This document shows, piece by piece, positions 32,849 through 41,203 of a stretch of DNA of 64,000 nucleotides. The notes beneath the pieces were generated by a model. That model saw only the letters and a list, made by a program, of their open reading frames with translations. It did not search any database and was not told the origin of the DNA. The DNA lies in NCBI RefSeq assembly GCF_003725795.1, contig NZ_RBEE01000012.1, forward strand, positions 62,001 through 126,000. Direction: 5' to 3'. This stretch comes from Pedobacter jejuensis. GTDB taxonomy: Bacteria; Bacteroidota; Bacteroidia; Sphingobacteriales; Sphingobacteriaceae. Both the position numbers and the translations under genes were made by a program. The stretch's first letter is position 1; every line of letters begins with the position of its first letter.

Positions 32849-33244
32849 ATTACTAATGTGATGGATAATTAACAATCCAAATCAGGTTTAAAGGATGTTT
32901 TAATTGCACTATCCTTTCATTCTAAACCTGGCAGGAGCGGCAGCCCCGAATTTCTTCAATGAGGGCTACAGCGAATGACAGGACTGCTATTCCCGATGAA
33001 AAACCGTACGTTCATTTCCAAAAAAAACCTACTCTTTTAGATTTATAATTATTTAAACGACATTAAAAGTTGAGAATCACTTATTAATAATCTAAAAAAA
33101 ATTTTTGGAAATTTAGGGTTATATGCGCTTGGAGGTTTTCAGCCCCGCTCACGCTTCTGCTCCCGATGAAAAATCGGTAGCATCTCGCTTCGATCGGGTT
33201 TAGATACAAAGCTTTGACGCCGTTGGAAACAATTTAAATAGCTT
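32849..33244. repeat. Gap without genes; degenerate intergenic repeat material
   Basis: No ORF of interest is seen. It contains CGTTCATTTCCAAAAAAAA (near 33010) and an ATCGGGTTTAGATACAA stretch (near 33195-33212). Both also occur at 54740-54880, the first in direct and the second in inverted orientation. It lies between the two copies of the duplicated element. Confidence 0.5.
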
Positions 33245-33379
33245 ATAGAACCTGAATTTGATTCTTAAACTTAACAGGCCTGCTATTTTATCGCCGTATT
33301 GGTGAATATATTTCAACATATTTCCTGCAAAATTGACCCTGAAATGAATTCAAGGTGACGTTAACTAAAAAAGCAGCTT
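33245..33379. repeat. Intergenic duplicated element, copy B
   Basis: Partner of 32697-32848. The 3' half with TTTCCTGCAAAATTGACCCT and AATTCAAGGTGACG is well kept; the 5' hairpin of the palindromic core is worn down. After it, up to 33489, comes a TTTCAGCTTTCAGCTT simple repeat before the next gene. Confidence 0.7.
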
Positions 33380-33489
33380 CAATAATATGAAAGAAAATAA
33401 AAATCGAACTAACAAGCAACTCACATTGCATCTACGCTTTGGCTTTTTTACCTTTCAGCTTTCAGCTTAAATAGCTATTTTTGGACACA

Positions 33490-33693
33490 ATGTATATCAT
33501 TAAAGTTAAAGGCATAGCCAAAATTCCCGATTATGTTCAGCTTAGAGACGATAAGTTTACGCTACTAGCTTACTTTAGAGTAGATAGACCCGATAAATCG
33601 CTTGTTAAACTTGGTTTAGGCGATAAGCAAGAATATATAATGGAAATGGTTAAAGATTTGCCCTTCGGACAAATCGCAAAATTAGAAATATAA
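33490..33693 (+). CDS. Small conserved protein ahead of FtsE-like ATPase
   Basis: A 67-residue protein (ATG at 33490; a TTG three codons earlier is less likely). It has no membrane helix; the pattern is short beta strands with a VDRPDKSLVKLGLGDKQE segment. It ends one base before the FtsE-like ATPase start. I recall an equivalent small gene at this site in other Sphingobacteriaceae, so the pairing is probably functional, but no role is known. Confidence 0.65.
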   Translation: MYIIKVKGIAKIPDYVQLRDDKFTLLAYFRVDRPDKSLVKLGLGDKQEYIMEMVKDLPFGQIAKLEI

Positions 33694-33694
33694 C

Positions 33695-34378
33695 ATGGCA
33701 GAAAACGCAGTAATTCATTTAAGCAATGTTGATGTTTTTCAACAAAAACACTTAGTATTATCAAACGTAAATTTACATATAGAAAAAGGTGAATTCGTGT
33801 TCTTAATTGGTCAAACCGGTTCTGGTAAAAGTAGTTTGCTTAAAATTTTATACGGCGATTTGCACATTGGTAACGGAAACGGAGATATTGTAGGTTTCGA
33901 TTTAAAAAACTTAAAAGAGAATCAGGTTCCGTTTTTACGACGTAAATTGGGTGTTGTTTTTCAGGATTTCCAGTTACTAACCGACCGTACAATAGAAAAA
34001 AACTTAGAATTTGTTTTGAAAGCCACAGGCTGGAAAGATGCAAATCTAATTAATGAGCGCATAAAAGATGTTTTAGATAAAGTTGGTTTACGCTCTAAAA
34101 TTAAAAAAATGCCTCACGAAATTTCAGGTGGAGAGCAACAACGTATTGTAATTGCCCGGGCTTTACTAAACGACCCTGAAATCATTCTTGCAGATGAACC
34201 TACTGGAAATCTCGATCCTGAAACATCAGAAGGAATTGTTACGCTTTTAAAACAGATAAGCCAAAACGGTACGGCCGTTTTAATGGCTACACACGATTAT
34301 CAAATCATAAGAACTTATCCTTCACGAATTATTAAATGCGAAAATGGAATCGTGATTGAAGATGCTCAAATAGCTTAA
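33695..34378 (+). CDS. ftsE: FtsE-like ABC ATPase
   Basis: This 227-residue ATPase has all motifs: Walker A GQTGSGKSSLL near residue 38, Q-loop VVFQDFQLL near residue 87, signature SGGEQQRIVIARAL near residue 144 and Walker B ILADEPTGNLD near residue 166. It fits the FtsE/LolD class by size and by its signature. FtsE works with the permease FtsX to activate septal wall hydrolases, but no ftsX follows; grpE lies downstream behind a hairpin. LolD-like or macrolide-exporter ATPases are alternatives. Confidence 0.8.
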   Translation: MAENAVIHLSNVDVFQQKHLVLSNVNLHIEKGEFVFLIGQTGSGKSSLLKILYGDLHIGNGNGDIVGFDLKNLKENQVPFLRRKLGVVFQDFQLLTDRTIEKNLEFVLKATGWKDANLINERIKDVLDKVGLRSKIKKMPHEISGGEQQRIVIARALLNDPEIILADEPTGNLDPETSEGIVTLLKQISQNGTAVLMATHDYQIIRTYPSRIIKCENGIVIEDAQIA

Positions 34379-34381
34379 TAG

Positions 34382-34435
34382 AATTACGATTTTAGATTGA
34401 CATTATACCAAATCTATAAATCTAAAATCGTAATT
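34382..34435 (+). terminator. Long inverted repeat after the FtsE-like gene
   Basis: A perfect 17-bp inverted repeat AATTACGATTTTAGATT with a 20-base loop starts four bases after the stop. It is AT-rich with a short T-run, so it may be a terminator or an RNA-stabilising stem. Confidence 0.6.
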
Positions 34436-34563
34436 ACTCTTCTATTAATCAAAATTCCCCTTTCCTGCCAAAATCGTAAATCAACAATCGGCAATTGTAC
34501 GTCTGCTGTCAAACTGATCAGTTAAATGATTACAATTCTGCCAGCTTGGCTGATTTCTGTTTA

Positions 34564-34578
34564 TGGCAAAATTGTTGC
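34564..34578 (+). promoter_or_regulatory. Putative sigma-54-type -24/-12 promoter of grpE-dnaJ
   Basis: TGGCA-N6-TTGC (TGGCAAAATTGTTGC) matches the RpoN consensus with the exact GG-to-GC spacing. Start of transcription would be near 34590, before the chosen grpE ATG at 34608. Upstream are two palindromes that could bind regulators: AACTGATCAGTT (34512-34523) and the near-palindrome CTGCCAGCTTGGCTG (34538-34552). The element overlaps the first codons of the longer frame that opens at 34563, which argues against that start. Confidence 0.5.
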
Positions 34579-34607
34579 GATTACCACAAAAAATTCAGCT
34601 TAATATT

Positions 34608-35189
34608 ATGTTCAATAAGAAGAAAAATAACGATACAGAAGAAAATATAATGAATACTGAAAATTCAGCAGAAAATACTGAGGCTCAAAACTTAGAAAAT
34701 TCTGAAGCTCCTGAAACTGTAGAACAAGTAGAAGAGCAAACTGCTGAAGAAAAATTACAAGCTGAAGTTCAACAACTTAACGATAAATATTTACGTTTAT
34801 ATGCCGAATTCGATAACTACAAACGCCGTACTCAAAAAGAACGTGTAGAGTTGTTACAAACAGCAGGCAAAGATGTTATTGTATCCCTTTTGCCTGTATT
34901 GGATGATTTTGACAGGGCTTTGAAAGCAATGGATACAGCTGCAGATGTTGCTCCAGTTAAAGAAGGTATTTTGTTGGTGAGCACAAAACTAAAAAATACA
35001 CTAGCCCAAAAGGGTCTTAAAGATGTAGAAAGCATCAATAAAGATTTCAATACTGATTTTCACGAAGCTATAACCAATATCCCTGCACCAAATGATGCAT
35101 TAAAAGGAAAAGTTATTGACGAGGTTGAAAAAGGCTACACATTAAATGATAATGTCATCCGCTTTGCGAAAGTTGTAGTAGGAGCATAA
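34608..35189 (+). CDS. grpE: Nucleotide exchange factor GrpE
   Basis: GrpE releases ADP from DnaK and works with DnaJ, the next gene. From ATG 34608 the product has 193 residues: a low-complexity acidic N terminus, a long coiled coil (about residues 45-90), then the conserved KYLRLYAEFDNYKRRTQKE near residue 65, LLPVLDDFDRAL near residue 98 and the C-terminal beta domain ending in VIRFAKVVVG. The frame is open to 34563, but that start lies within the putative promoter; Met15 (ATG near 34650) is also possible. Confidence 0.92.
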   Translation: MFNKKKNNDTEENIMNTENSAENTEAQNLENSEAPETVEQVEEQTAEEKLQAEVQQLNDKYLRLYAEFDNYKRRTQKERVELLQTAGKDVIVSLLPVLDDFDRALKAMDTAADVAPVKEGILLVSTKLKNTLAQKGLKDVESINKDFNTDFHEAITNIPAPNDALKGKVIDEVEKGYTLNDNVIRFAKVVVGA

Positions 35190-35346
35190 CTAATTTTGAA
35201 TGTGAAAATGAGTGATTGATTAGTTCATTCTCTAATTCAATCCTTCAAAATTCAATCATTAAAACAATTAGTAAATAAAAAGATACAGAATGATGAAATT
35301 CGAAAATTCATCAATCATTCAAAATTCAATCATTCTATAAATAGAG

Positions 35347-36510
35347 ATGAGTAAAAGAGACTATTATGATGTATTAGGCGTAAATAAAAGCGCCCCGGCA
35401 GATGAGATTAAAAAAGCTTATCGTAAAATGGCCATTAAATATCACCCTGATAAAAACCCTGGTGATAAGGCTGCAGAAGATATGTTTAAGGAAGCTGCCG
35501 AAGCTTATGAAGTGCTAAGTAATCCAGAGAAAAAACAGCGTTACGATCAATTTGGTCATGCTGGTGTGGGAAGCAGTGCTTCTGGCGGTTATGGCGGCGG
35601 AAATATGAACATGGATGATATCTTCAGTAATTTCGGAGATATTTTTGGTGGTCATAATCCATTCGAAAGCTTTTTTGGTGGCGGAGGCGGAGGTCAGCAA
35701 CGTGGTGGTCGCCGTGTAGCTAAAGGCTCTAATTTGCGCATAAAAGTTAAATTAACTTTAGAAGAAATTGCTCACGGTGCTGAAAAGAAAATAAAAGTAA
35801 ATAAACTAATTGCCTGCAAAACATGTGATGGAACCGGTGCAAAAGATAAATCATCAGTAAGCACTTGTGGTACATGTGGCGGAAGCGGTCAGGTTCGAAG
35901 AGTTACAAACACCATTTTAGGGCAAATGCAAACTGCATCTACATGCCCTACTTGTAATGGTAGTGGACAACAAATTACGGCTAAATGTAATGTTTGTCAT
36001 GGTGATGGCGTTGTTCGTGGCGAAGAAACCATAACCATAAATATACCTGCAGGTGTTAGCGAAGGCATGCAATTGAGCATGAGTGGTAAAGGAAATGCAG
36101 CACCAAATGGTGGCATTCCGGGAGATTTAATTATTTTAATTGAAGAAACTGTCCACGAAACTTTAAAACGCGAAGGAAATAATATTGTTTACGATTTACA
36201 TTTAAGCTTTGCAGATGCAGCTTTAGGTATAAGCATTGAAGTACCAACCATTGATGGTAAAGCAAAAATTAAAATCGACCCAGGAACACAAAGCGGAAAA
36301 TTATTGCGCTTAAAAGGTAAAGGTTTACCTGAAGTTAATTCGTACCAAAGAGGTGATGAAATTATTCACATCAACGTTTGGACACCAAAAGCTTTAAGCA
36401 GCGAAGAACGCAGTATTTTAGAAAAACTACGCGATTCTGCTAATTTCAAACCACAACCTGGTAAAAATGAAAAAAGCTTTTTTGATAGAATGAAAGAGTA
36501 TTTTGAATAA
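35347..36510 (+). CDS. dnaJ: Chaperone DnaJ
   Basis: A full-length 387-residue type I DnaJ. The J domain (residues 4-66) holds [10 protein letters not shown] with the HPD triplet. A Gly/Phe-rich region (residues 75-118) precedes the zinc domain with four Cys motifs ([26 protein letters not shown] and CNVCHGDG, residues 157-220), then the C-terminal substrate-binding domains. It lies 157 bp behind grpE, a spacer made of AATTCAATCATTC-like simple repeats. A terminator follows. Confidence 0.97.
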   Translation: MSKRDYYDVLGVNKSAPADEIKKAYRKMAIKYHPDKNPGDKAAEDMFKEAAEAYEVLSNPEKKQRYDQFGHAGVGSSASGGYGGGNMNMDDIFSNFGDIFGGHNPFESFFGGGGGGQQRGGRRVAKGSNLRIKVKLTLEEIAHGAEKKIKVNKLIACKTCDGTGAKDKSSVSTCGTCGGSGQVRRVTNTILGQMQTASTCPTCNGSGQQITAKCNVCHGDGVVRGEETITINIPAGVSEGMQLSMSGKGNAAPNGGIPGDLIILIEETVHETLKREGNNIVYDLHLSFADAALGISIEVPTIDGKAKIKIDPGTQSGKLLRLKGKGLPEVNSYQRGDEIIHINVWTPKALSSEERSILEKLRDSANFKPQPGKNEKSFFDRMKEYFE

Positions 36511-36532
36511 AAAAATATCAATATAATAAATG

Positions 36533-36561
36533 AAAACCGATGCTTTGGCATCGGTTTTTTT
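36533..36561 (+). terminator. Intrinsic terminator after dnaJ
   Basis: Perfect 11-bp stem AAAACCGATGC/GCATCGGTTTT with a TTTG loop and further Ts, 22 bases after the dnaJ stop. Confidence 0.9.
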
Positions 36562-36606
36562 ATTGGAATCTATTTTAAACTTTAGACTATAAGAACAAAA
36601 TGCTTT

Positions 36607-37095
36607 TAAAATTCAAATCACATTTCCCATTTTTATTCTTAATGCCTTAATGGTCTACAGAAATAAATATCCCTTATAATCACATTTCCCGAGTTACTCT
36701 TAATGCCTTAATGGTCTGAAAGAAATAAATATCCTGATAACCACATTTCCCGATTTACTCTTAATGCCTTAATGGTCTGAAAGAAATAAATATCCTTATA
36801 ATCACATTTCCCGATTTACTCTTAATGCCTTAATGGTCTAAAAGAAATAAATATCCACTATAATTACATTTCCCGATTTATTCTTAATGCCTTAATGGTC
36901 TAAAATAAGTAAATATCCCTTATAATTACATTTTCCAATTTATTCTTAATGCCTTAATGGTCTGAAAGAAATAAATATCAGTTATAATCACATTTCCCGA
37001 TTTATTCTTATGCCTCATGGTCTAAAAGAAATAAATATCACTTATAATCACATTTCCCGAGTTACTCTTAATGCCTTAATGGTCTAAAAGAAAAA
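36607..37095. repeat. 61-bp tandem repeat array, eight copies
   Basis: The block TTAATGCCTTAATGGTCT recurs at 36639, 36700, 36761, 36822, 36884, 36946, 37008 and 37068, that is every 60-62 bases. Each unit also has CACATTTCCCGA and GAAATAAATATCC. The copies are diverged by a few percent to about ten percent; one copy (37008) has lost bases. There are no unique spacers, so it is not a CRISPR. The unit carries no long ORF on either strand. It fills the dnaJ-to-ABC gap, apart from an AT-rich stretch of about 110 bases before 37214 in which I see nothing. Confidence 0.95.
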
Positions 37096-37213
37096 CAAAA
37101 AATTATCAATTTATCAAACTATGTAGTCAACAAAATCAAAAGAATAAAATTTATAAATTTATCACTGTAACCTTTAGTCCTTTTTAACGACTAATAAACA
37201 AACGAAATTAACT

Positions 37214-38110
37214 ATGCTTAGCGTCAAAAATATTGTTAAACAATATGCAAACCATCGTGCACTCGATGATGTAAGTTTAGAAGTAGAACGCGGTAAAATC
37301 TTCGGGCTTTTGGGTCCAAACGGTGCAGGAAAAACATCATTAATAAGAATTATAACTCAAATAACTGCGCCCGATAGTGGTGAAGTTATCTTCAATGGAA
37401 AAAAACTAAACTCCAATCACATCAACCAAATTGGTTACTTACCAGAAGAACGTGGTTTGTACAAAAAAATGGAAATCGGAGAGCAAATTCTTTATCTCTC
37501 TAAACTTAAAGGATTGAGTACAGCCGAAGCAACAACCAGAATAAAATTTTGGTTCGAAAAGTTTGATATGGGCGGTTGGTGGAATAAAAAAGTTGAAGAC
37601 TTGAGCAAAGGCATGCAGCAGAAGGTTCAGTTTGTTGCCACAATCTTGCACAACCCCGAATTAATTATACTCGATGAACCTTTTTCTGGTTTCGACCCGG
37701 TAAATGCAGATTTAATTAAAAACGAAATACTGGAATTAAATGCAAAGGGTACAACATTTATCTTTTCTACCCATAGAATGGAAAGCGTTGAAGAACTGTG
37801 CGATAATATTGCCTTAATCGATAAATCAAAGAAAATTTTAGATGGTTCCGTTGATGATATCAAAGCAAGTTATAGAAACAATACCTATCAAATTGAATAT
37901 AGCGGAGCAGCAGATTTAGTGAACTTAGAGTTGTTTGATGTTATTGAACACAATGATATAAAAGAGGGGAAATGCCTAAAATTTAAGCTCAAAGGTGACG
38001 CATCTGTTAATCAAGTTTTAGCATTTTTGCTTCCGCAGGTTCGCATAAATCATTTAAAAGAAGTGATACCAAGTATGAATGATATTTTTATTGAACGTGT
38101 TAAAAAGTAA
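37214..38110 (+). CDS. ABC-2 type exporter, ATPase subunit (NatA-like)
   Basis: A 298-residue ATPase with Walker A GPNGAGKTS near residue 35, signature DLSKGMQQKVQF near residue 130 and Walker B LIILDEPFSGFDP near residue 151, followed by a C-terminal DUF4162-type domain (from about residue 215). This is the architecture of NatA, the ATPase of a Na+ exporter, and of related exporters; the substrate cannot be told. The permease gene follows after three bases. Confidence 0.9.
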   Translation: MLSVKNIVKQYANHRALDDVSLEVERGKIFGLLGPNGAGKTSLIRIITQITAPDSGEVIFNGKKLNSNHINQIGYLPEERGLYKKMEIGEQILYLSKLKGLSTAEATTRIKFWFEKFDMGGWWNKKVEDLSKGMQQKVQFVATILHNPELIILDEPFSGFDPVNADLIKNEILELNAKGTTFIFSTHRMESVEELCDNIALIDKSKKILDGSVDDIKASYRNNTYQIEYSGAADLVNLELFDVIEHNDIKEGKCLKFKLKGDASVNQVLAFLLPQVRINHLKEVIPSMNDIFIERVKK

Positions 38111-38113
38111 GCC

Positions 38114-39454
38114 ATGAATAAAATTTTACTGATTATAAAGAGAGAATATTTATCAAGGGTTAAGAAAAAATCGTTCATTATTATGACGTTTTTAACACCA
38201 CTGATTATTGCAGGCTTTTATGGATTAATTATCTATTTTTCGATAAAAGGAATAAATGATAAAACAGATACCATTGCCGTTGTTAACCAGAATAAAACAT
38301 TAACAGAAAAACTAACTTCTAATAAAAACGTAACGTTCGAATATGTAGATCAATCGTTTGAAAGTCTCAAAAAAAATCTAAGCAAAAGCAAATTTGATTA
38401 CGTTTTATTACTTCCTGATTTTAATGTAGATAATCCAAAAGGAATTCAGCTAATTGGGAAAAAACAAGCAGGCTTATCATTAGATGGCAAAATTTCAGAT
38501 TCTATTGAAGATTTAATTAGAGATTATAAATTAAAAAAATCAGGAATTTCACAAGCCGATTTGGATAACCTGAAAAGCAAAGTAACCATCGATACAAAAA
38601 AGATTGGTGATACCGGCGAAGAAGAAAATAGCAGTGCCGGTGCAAGTACAATCATCGCATTTGTTGCCGGTGTATTGATGTTTATGTTTATTATGCTTTA
38701 TGGTGTACAAGTTATGCGTGGAGTTATCGAAGAAAAAACAAGCAGAATCATTGAAATTATGATTTCTTCAGTAAAGCCTTTTCAATTGATGATGGGTAAA
38801 ATTATAGGCATTGCAATGGTTGGATTAACGCAATTTTTACTTTGGATTGTACTCACATTTTCTATCTCTGCATTGGTTGTTGGTGTTTTTGTAAGTAAAG
38901 ATGATGCTAAAAAAATCGTTGCTTCGAGTTCAAAAGTCTCTACTGGTAATCCTGCTGCACAGCAAATACAAGCAGCTGCAATAAACGATGGTCCACTTGG
39001 TAACGTTAAAAAAAGTATAGAAAACCTCGATTTCGGAAAAATTATAACCGTATTTATTTTCTACTTTTTAGGCGGCTATCTCTTCTACAGCGCACTATAT
39101 GCAGCAATTGGCTCAGCTGTTGATAGTGAAACCGAAACCCAACAATTTATGATGCCGGTAATGATGCCACTCCTTTTAGGTTATGCACTATCGTTAAGCG
39201 TAGTTACGAATGATCCCTATGGAAGTGTTGCCTTTTGGCTTTCAATGATACCTTTTACCTCTCCTATTGCAATGGTTGTGCGCTTGCCTTATGGCGTGCC
39301 TGGTTGGGAATTAGCTTTATCAATGGGTATTTTGATAATAGGTTTTATTGGTACAGTTTGGTTTGCGGCAAGAATTTACCGAGTTGGTATTTTATTGTAT
39401 GGAAAAAAAGCTAGCTTTAAAGAAATGATAAAATGGTTTTGGTATAAAAACTGA
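38114..39454 (+). CDS. ABC-2 type exporter, permease subunit (NatB-like)
   Basis: The 446-residue protein has one N-terminal helix (residues 22-45), a large extracytoplasmic domain (about 45-175), then five to six helices, matching the ABC2_membrane_3 family of NatB-type permeases. VIEEKTSRIIEIMISSVKP near residue 200 is the usual coupling segment. An Ala/Gln-rich stretch (residues 265-300) is a likely extracytoplasmic loop. It must act with the ATPase encoded just upstream. Confidence 0.9.
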   Translation: MNKILLIIKREYLSRVKKKSFIIMTFLTPLIIAGFYGLIIYFSIKGINDKTDTIAVVNQNKTLTEKLTSNKNVTFEYVDQSFESLKKNLSKSKFDYVLLLPDFNVDNPKGIQLIGKKQAGLSLDGKISDSIEDLIRDYKLKKSGISQADLDNLKSKVTIDTKKIGDTGEEENSSAGASTIIAFVAGVLMFMFIMLYGVQVMRGVIEEKTSRIIEIMISSVKPFQLMMGKIIGIAMVGLTQFLLWIVLTFSISALVVGVFVSKDDAKKIVASSSKVSTGNPAAQQIQAAAINDGPLGNVKKSIENLDFGKIITVFIFYFLGGYLFYSALYAAIGSAVDSETETQQFMMPVMMPLLLGYALSLSVVTNDPYGSVAFWLSMIPFTSPIAMVVRLPYGVPGWELALSMGILIIGFIGTVWFAARIYRVGILLYGKKASFKEMIKWFWYKN

Positions 39455-39563
39455 GCTTTGCAGTAGAATTAATGATTTCTCTTATCTGTGTTAAGCTTAA
39501 TTTATCATTCGAACCATCGTAAATCTACTTTTTAATTAGTATAACAACCTCATCCCTCTTATT

Positions 39564-40280
39564 TTGAAAAAGGTTTTAATCATTGGTGCAACTTCTGGCA
39601 TGGGCAAGTCGCTTGCAATTCAAATGTCGGCTAAGGGCTATACGGTTGGTATAACCGGCAAACGCCAAACCTTGCTTAATGAGATAGAAAATTTAAATCC
39701 CACAAAGATATTTGGTTCTTGTTTCGATGTGAATGATGAATTTGAATTGGTTGAAAATCTAAATGATTTAATTTACAGACTTGGCGGATTAGATATATTA
39801 ATTTACAGCGCAGGATATGGCGAAATAAATGAAAATCTTGATAATTTAATAGAGCAGGATACTATAAGAACAAATGTCCGATCATTTACAAATGTGATAA
39901 CCTTTGCGTTCGATTATTTCCAGTTACAAGGTTCCGGACAAATTGCTGCAATTACATCTGTAGCTGGTTTACGAGGAAATGATAAAGCCCCTGCCTACAG
40001 TGCTTCAAAAGCTTACCAAATTAATTATCTGGAAGGCTTAGCAATGAAAGCCAGGAAAATGAAAATTCCTATTAACATTCTGGATATCAGACCAGGCTAT
40101 GTAGATACAGCTATGGCAAAAGGCGATAACCTGTTTTGGGTTACTACTGTAAAAAAAGCTGCGAAACAGATTATTGATGGAATAGAACATAAGAAGGAAG
40201 TAATTTATGTAAGCAAAAGGTGGCGGATATTTGCGTGGATATTTAAAATTATACCTCGATATTTGGGTGAAAAACTATAA
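39564..40280 (+). CDS. Short-chain dehydrogenase/reductase
   Basis: A 238-residue SDR with a Rossmann start (KKVLIIGATSGMGKSLA, GxxxGxG at residues 8-14), NAG-like region LIYSAGYGE near residue 80, and catalytic Ser/Tyr/Lys in ITSVAGLRGNDKAPAYSASKAYQ near residue 131. The C-terminal helix is hydrophobic and basic. Classical type; the substrate is unknown. The start is TTG at 39564, as no ATG is in place. It is two bases upstream of the Ppx/GppA gene. Confidence 0.88.
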   Translation: MKKVLIIGATSGMGKSLAIQMSAKGYTVGITGKRQTLLNEIENLNPTKIFGSCFDVNDEFELVENLNDLIYRLGGLDILIYSAGYGEINENLDNLIEQDTIRTNVRSFTNVITFAFDYFQLQGSGQIAAITSVAGLRGNDKAPAYSASKAYQINYLEGLAMKARKMKIPINILDIRPGYVDTAMAKGDNLFWVTTVKKAAKQIIDGIEHKKEVIYVSKRWRIFAWIFKIIPRYLGEKL

Positions 40281-40282
40281 AT

Positions 40283-41197
40283 ATGCGCTTTGCTATCATC
40301 GACTTAGGAACAAACACTTTCCATTTGCTTATTGCAGAATCAACTGATAAAAATTTTAAAGTTCTATTTAAAACCAATATGCCTGTTAAACTTGGCGAAG
40401 GTAAAATAAATGATAATCAAATTATTCCCGCAGCATTTGAACGAGGCATAAATGCTTTGAAAGATTTTCGAAAAATTATTACAGAATACAATGTTGATAA
40501 GGTAAGAGCCACTGCTACATCTGCAGTGAGAAGTGCCGAAAATGGAAAAAAATTTGTTTTGGCAGCTCGAGAAGAAGCCAATATTGCTATAGAAATTATA
40601 TCTGGCGATGAAGAAGCTACTCTAATTTATGAAGGTGTAAAATTAAGTGGCGCAATTAAAGATTGTTCTTTAATTATGGATATTGGAGGAGGTAGCGTAG
40701 AGTTTATCCTTTGCGATAGCGAAAAATTAATCTGGAAAAAAAGTTATAACATTGGTGCAGCACGGCTAATGCAACAATATTTTAAGTCAGACCCAATTAG
40801 CGATGAAGAGAAAAACTTAATTCTCGCAAAAGTTCAAAATGAGCTTCTCGATTTGTTCGAGGTTTGCGAAAAACATCAACCCAAAGTGCTTATCGGTTCG
40901 GCAGGTGCATTCGAAACATTTGCCGAATTGATAATAAAAAAATATAATTATCCAGTTAATGTTAGCGAAGCAAAAACTTATGACTTTAACTTTGATGAAT
41001 ATATCTCAATTACTTTAAAGCTAATAAATTCTACCCACGCAGAAAGAGCAGCTATGCCTGGAATGATTTCTTTACGAGTTGACATGTGCGTTGTTGCAGC
41101 ACTTTTGGCAAATTATACCATGGGCAGATTGAAAATCAATCAATTAACTTTATCTACCTATGATTTAAAAATGGGTGTATTGGCTAGTTTGTTGTAA
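40283..41197 (+). CDS. Ppx/GppA family phosphatase
   Basis: The 304-residue product has the sugar-kinase-like fold: DLGTNTFHLL at residue 6, VRATATSAVRSAENG near residue 73 and DIGGGSVEFIL near residue 133. These bind the phosphates of polyphosphate or pppGpp. It lacks the C-terminal HD-like domain of E. coli Ppx (about 500 residues), as is common in Bacteroidota. It may be an exopolyphosphatase or a pppGpp phosphatase. It follows the SDR gene at two bases and converges on the next gene after six. Confidence 0.9.
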   Translation: MRFAIIDLGTNTFHLLIAESTDKNFKVLFKTNMPVKLGEGKINDNQIIPAAFERGINALKDFRKIITEYNVDKVRATATSAVRSAENGKKFVLAAREEANIAIEIISGDEEATLIYEGVKLSGAIKDCSLIMDIGGGSVEFILCDSEKLIWKKSYNIGAARLMQQYFKSDPISDEEKNLILAKVQNELLDLFEVCEKHQPKVLIGSAGAFETFAELIIKKYNYPVNVSEAKTYDFNFDEYISITLKLINSTHAERAAMPGMISLRVDMCVVAALLANYTMGRLKINQLTLSTYDLKMGVLASLL

Positions 41198-41203
41198 AAT
41201 GTA

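Noticed and set aside
32930..33000. tRNA or other structured RNA in the 800-base gap
   Set aside because: Small GC-richer patches are present, but no cloverleaf or TPsiC-like loop could be found.
36607..37095. CRISPR array
   Set aside because: The whole 61-base unit repeats, so there are no unique spacers, and no cas gene is near.
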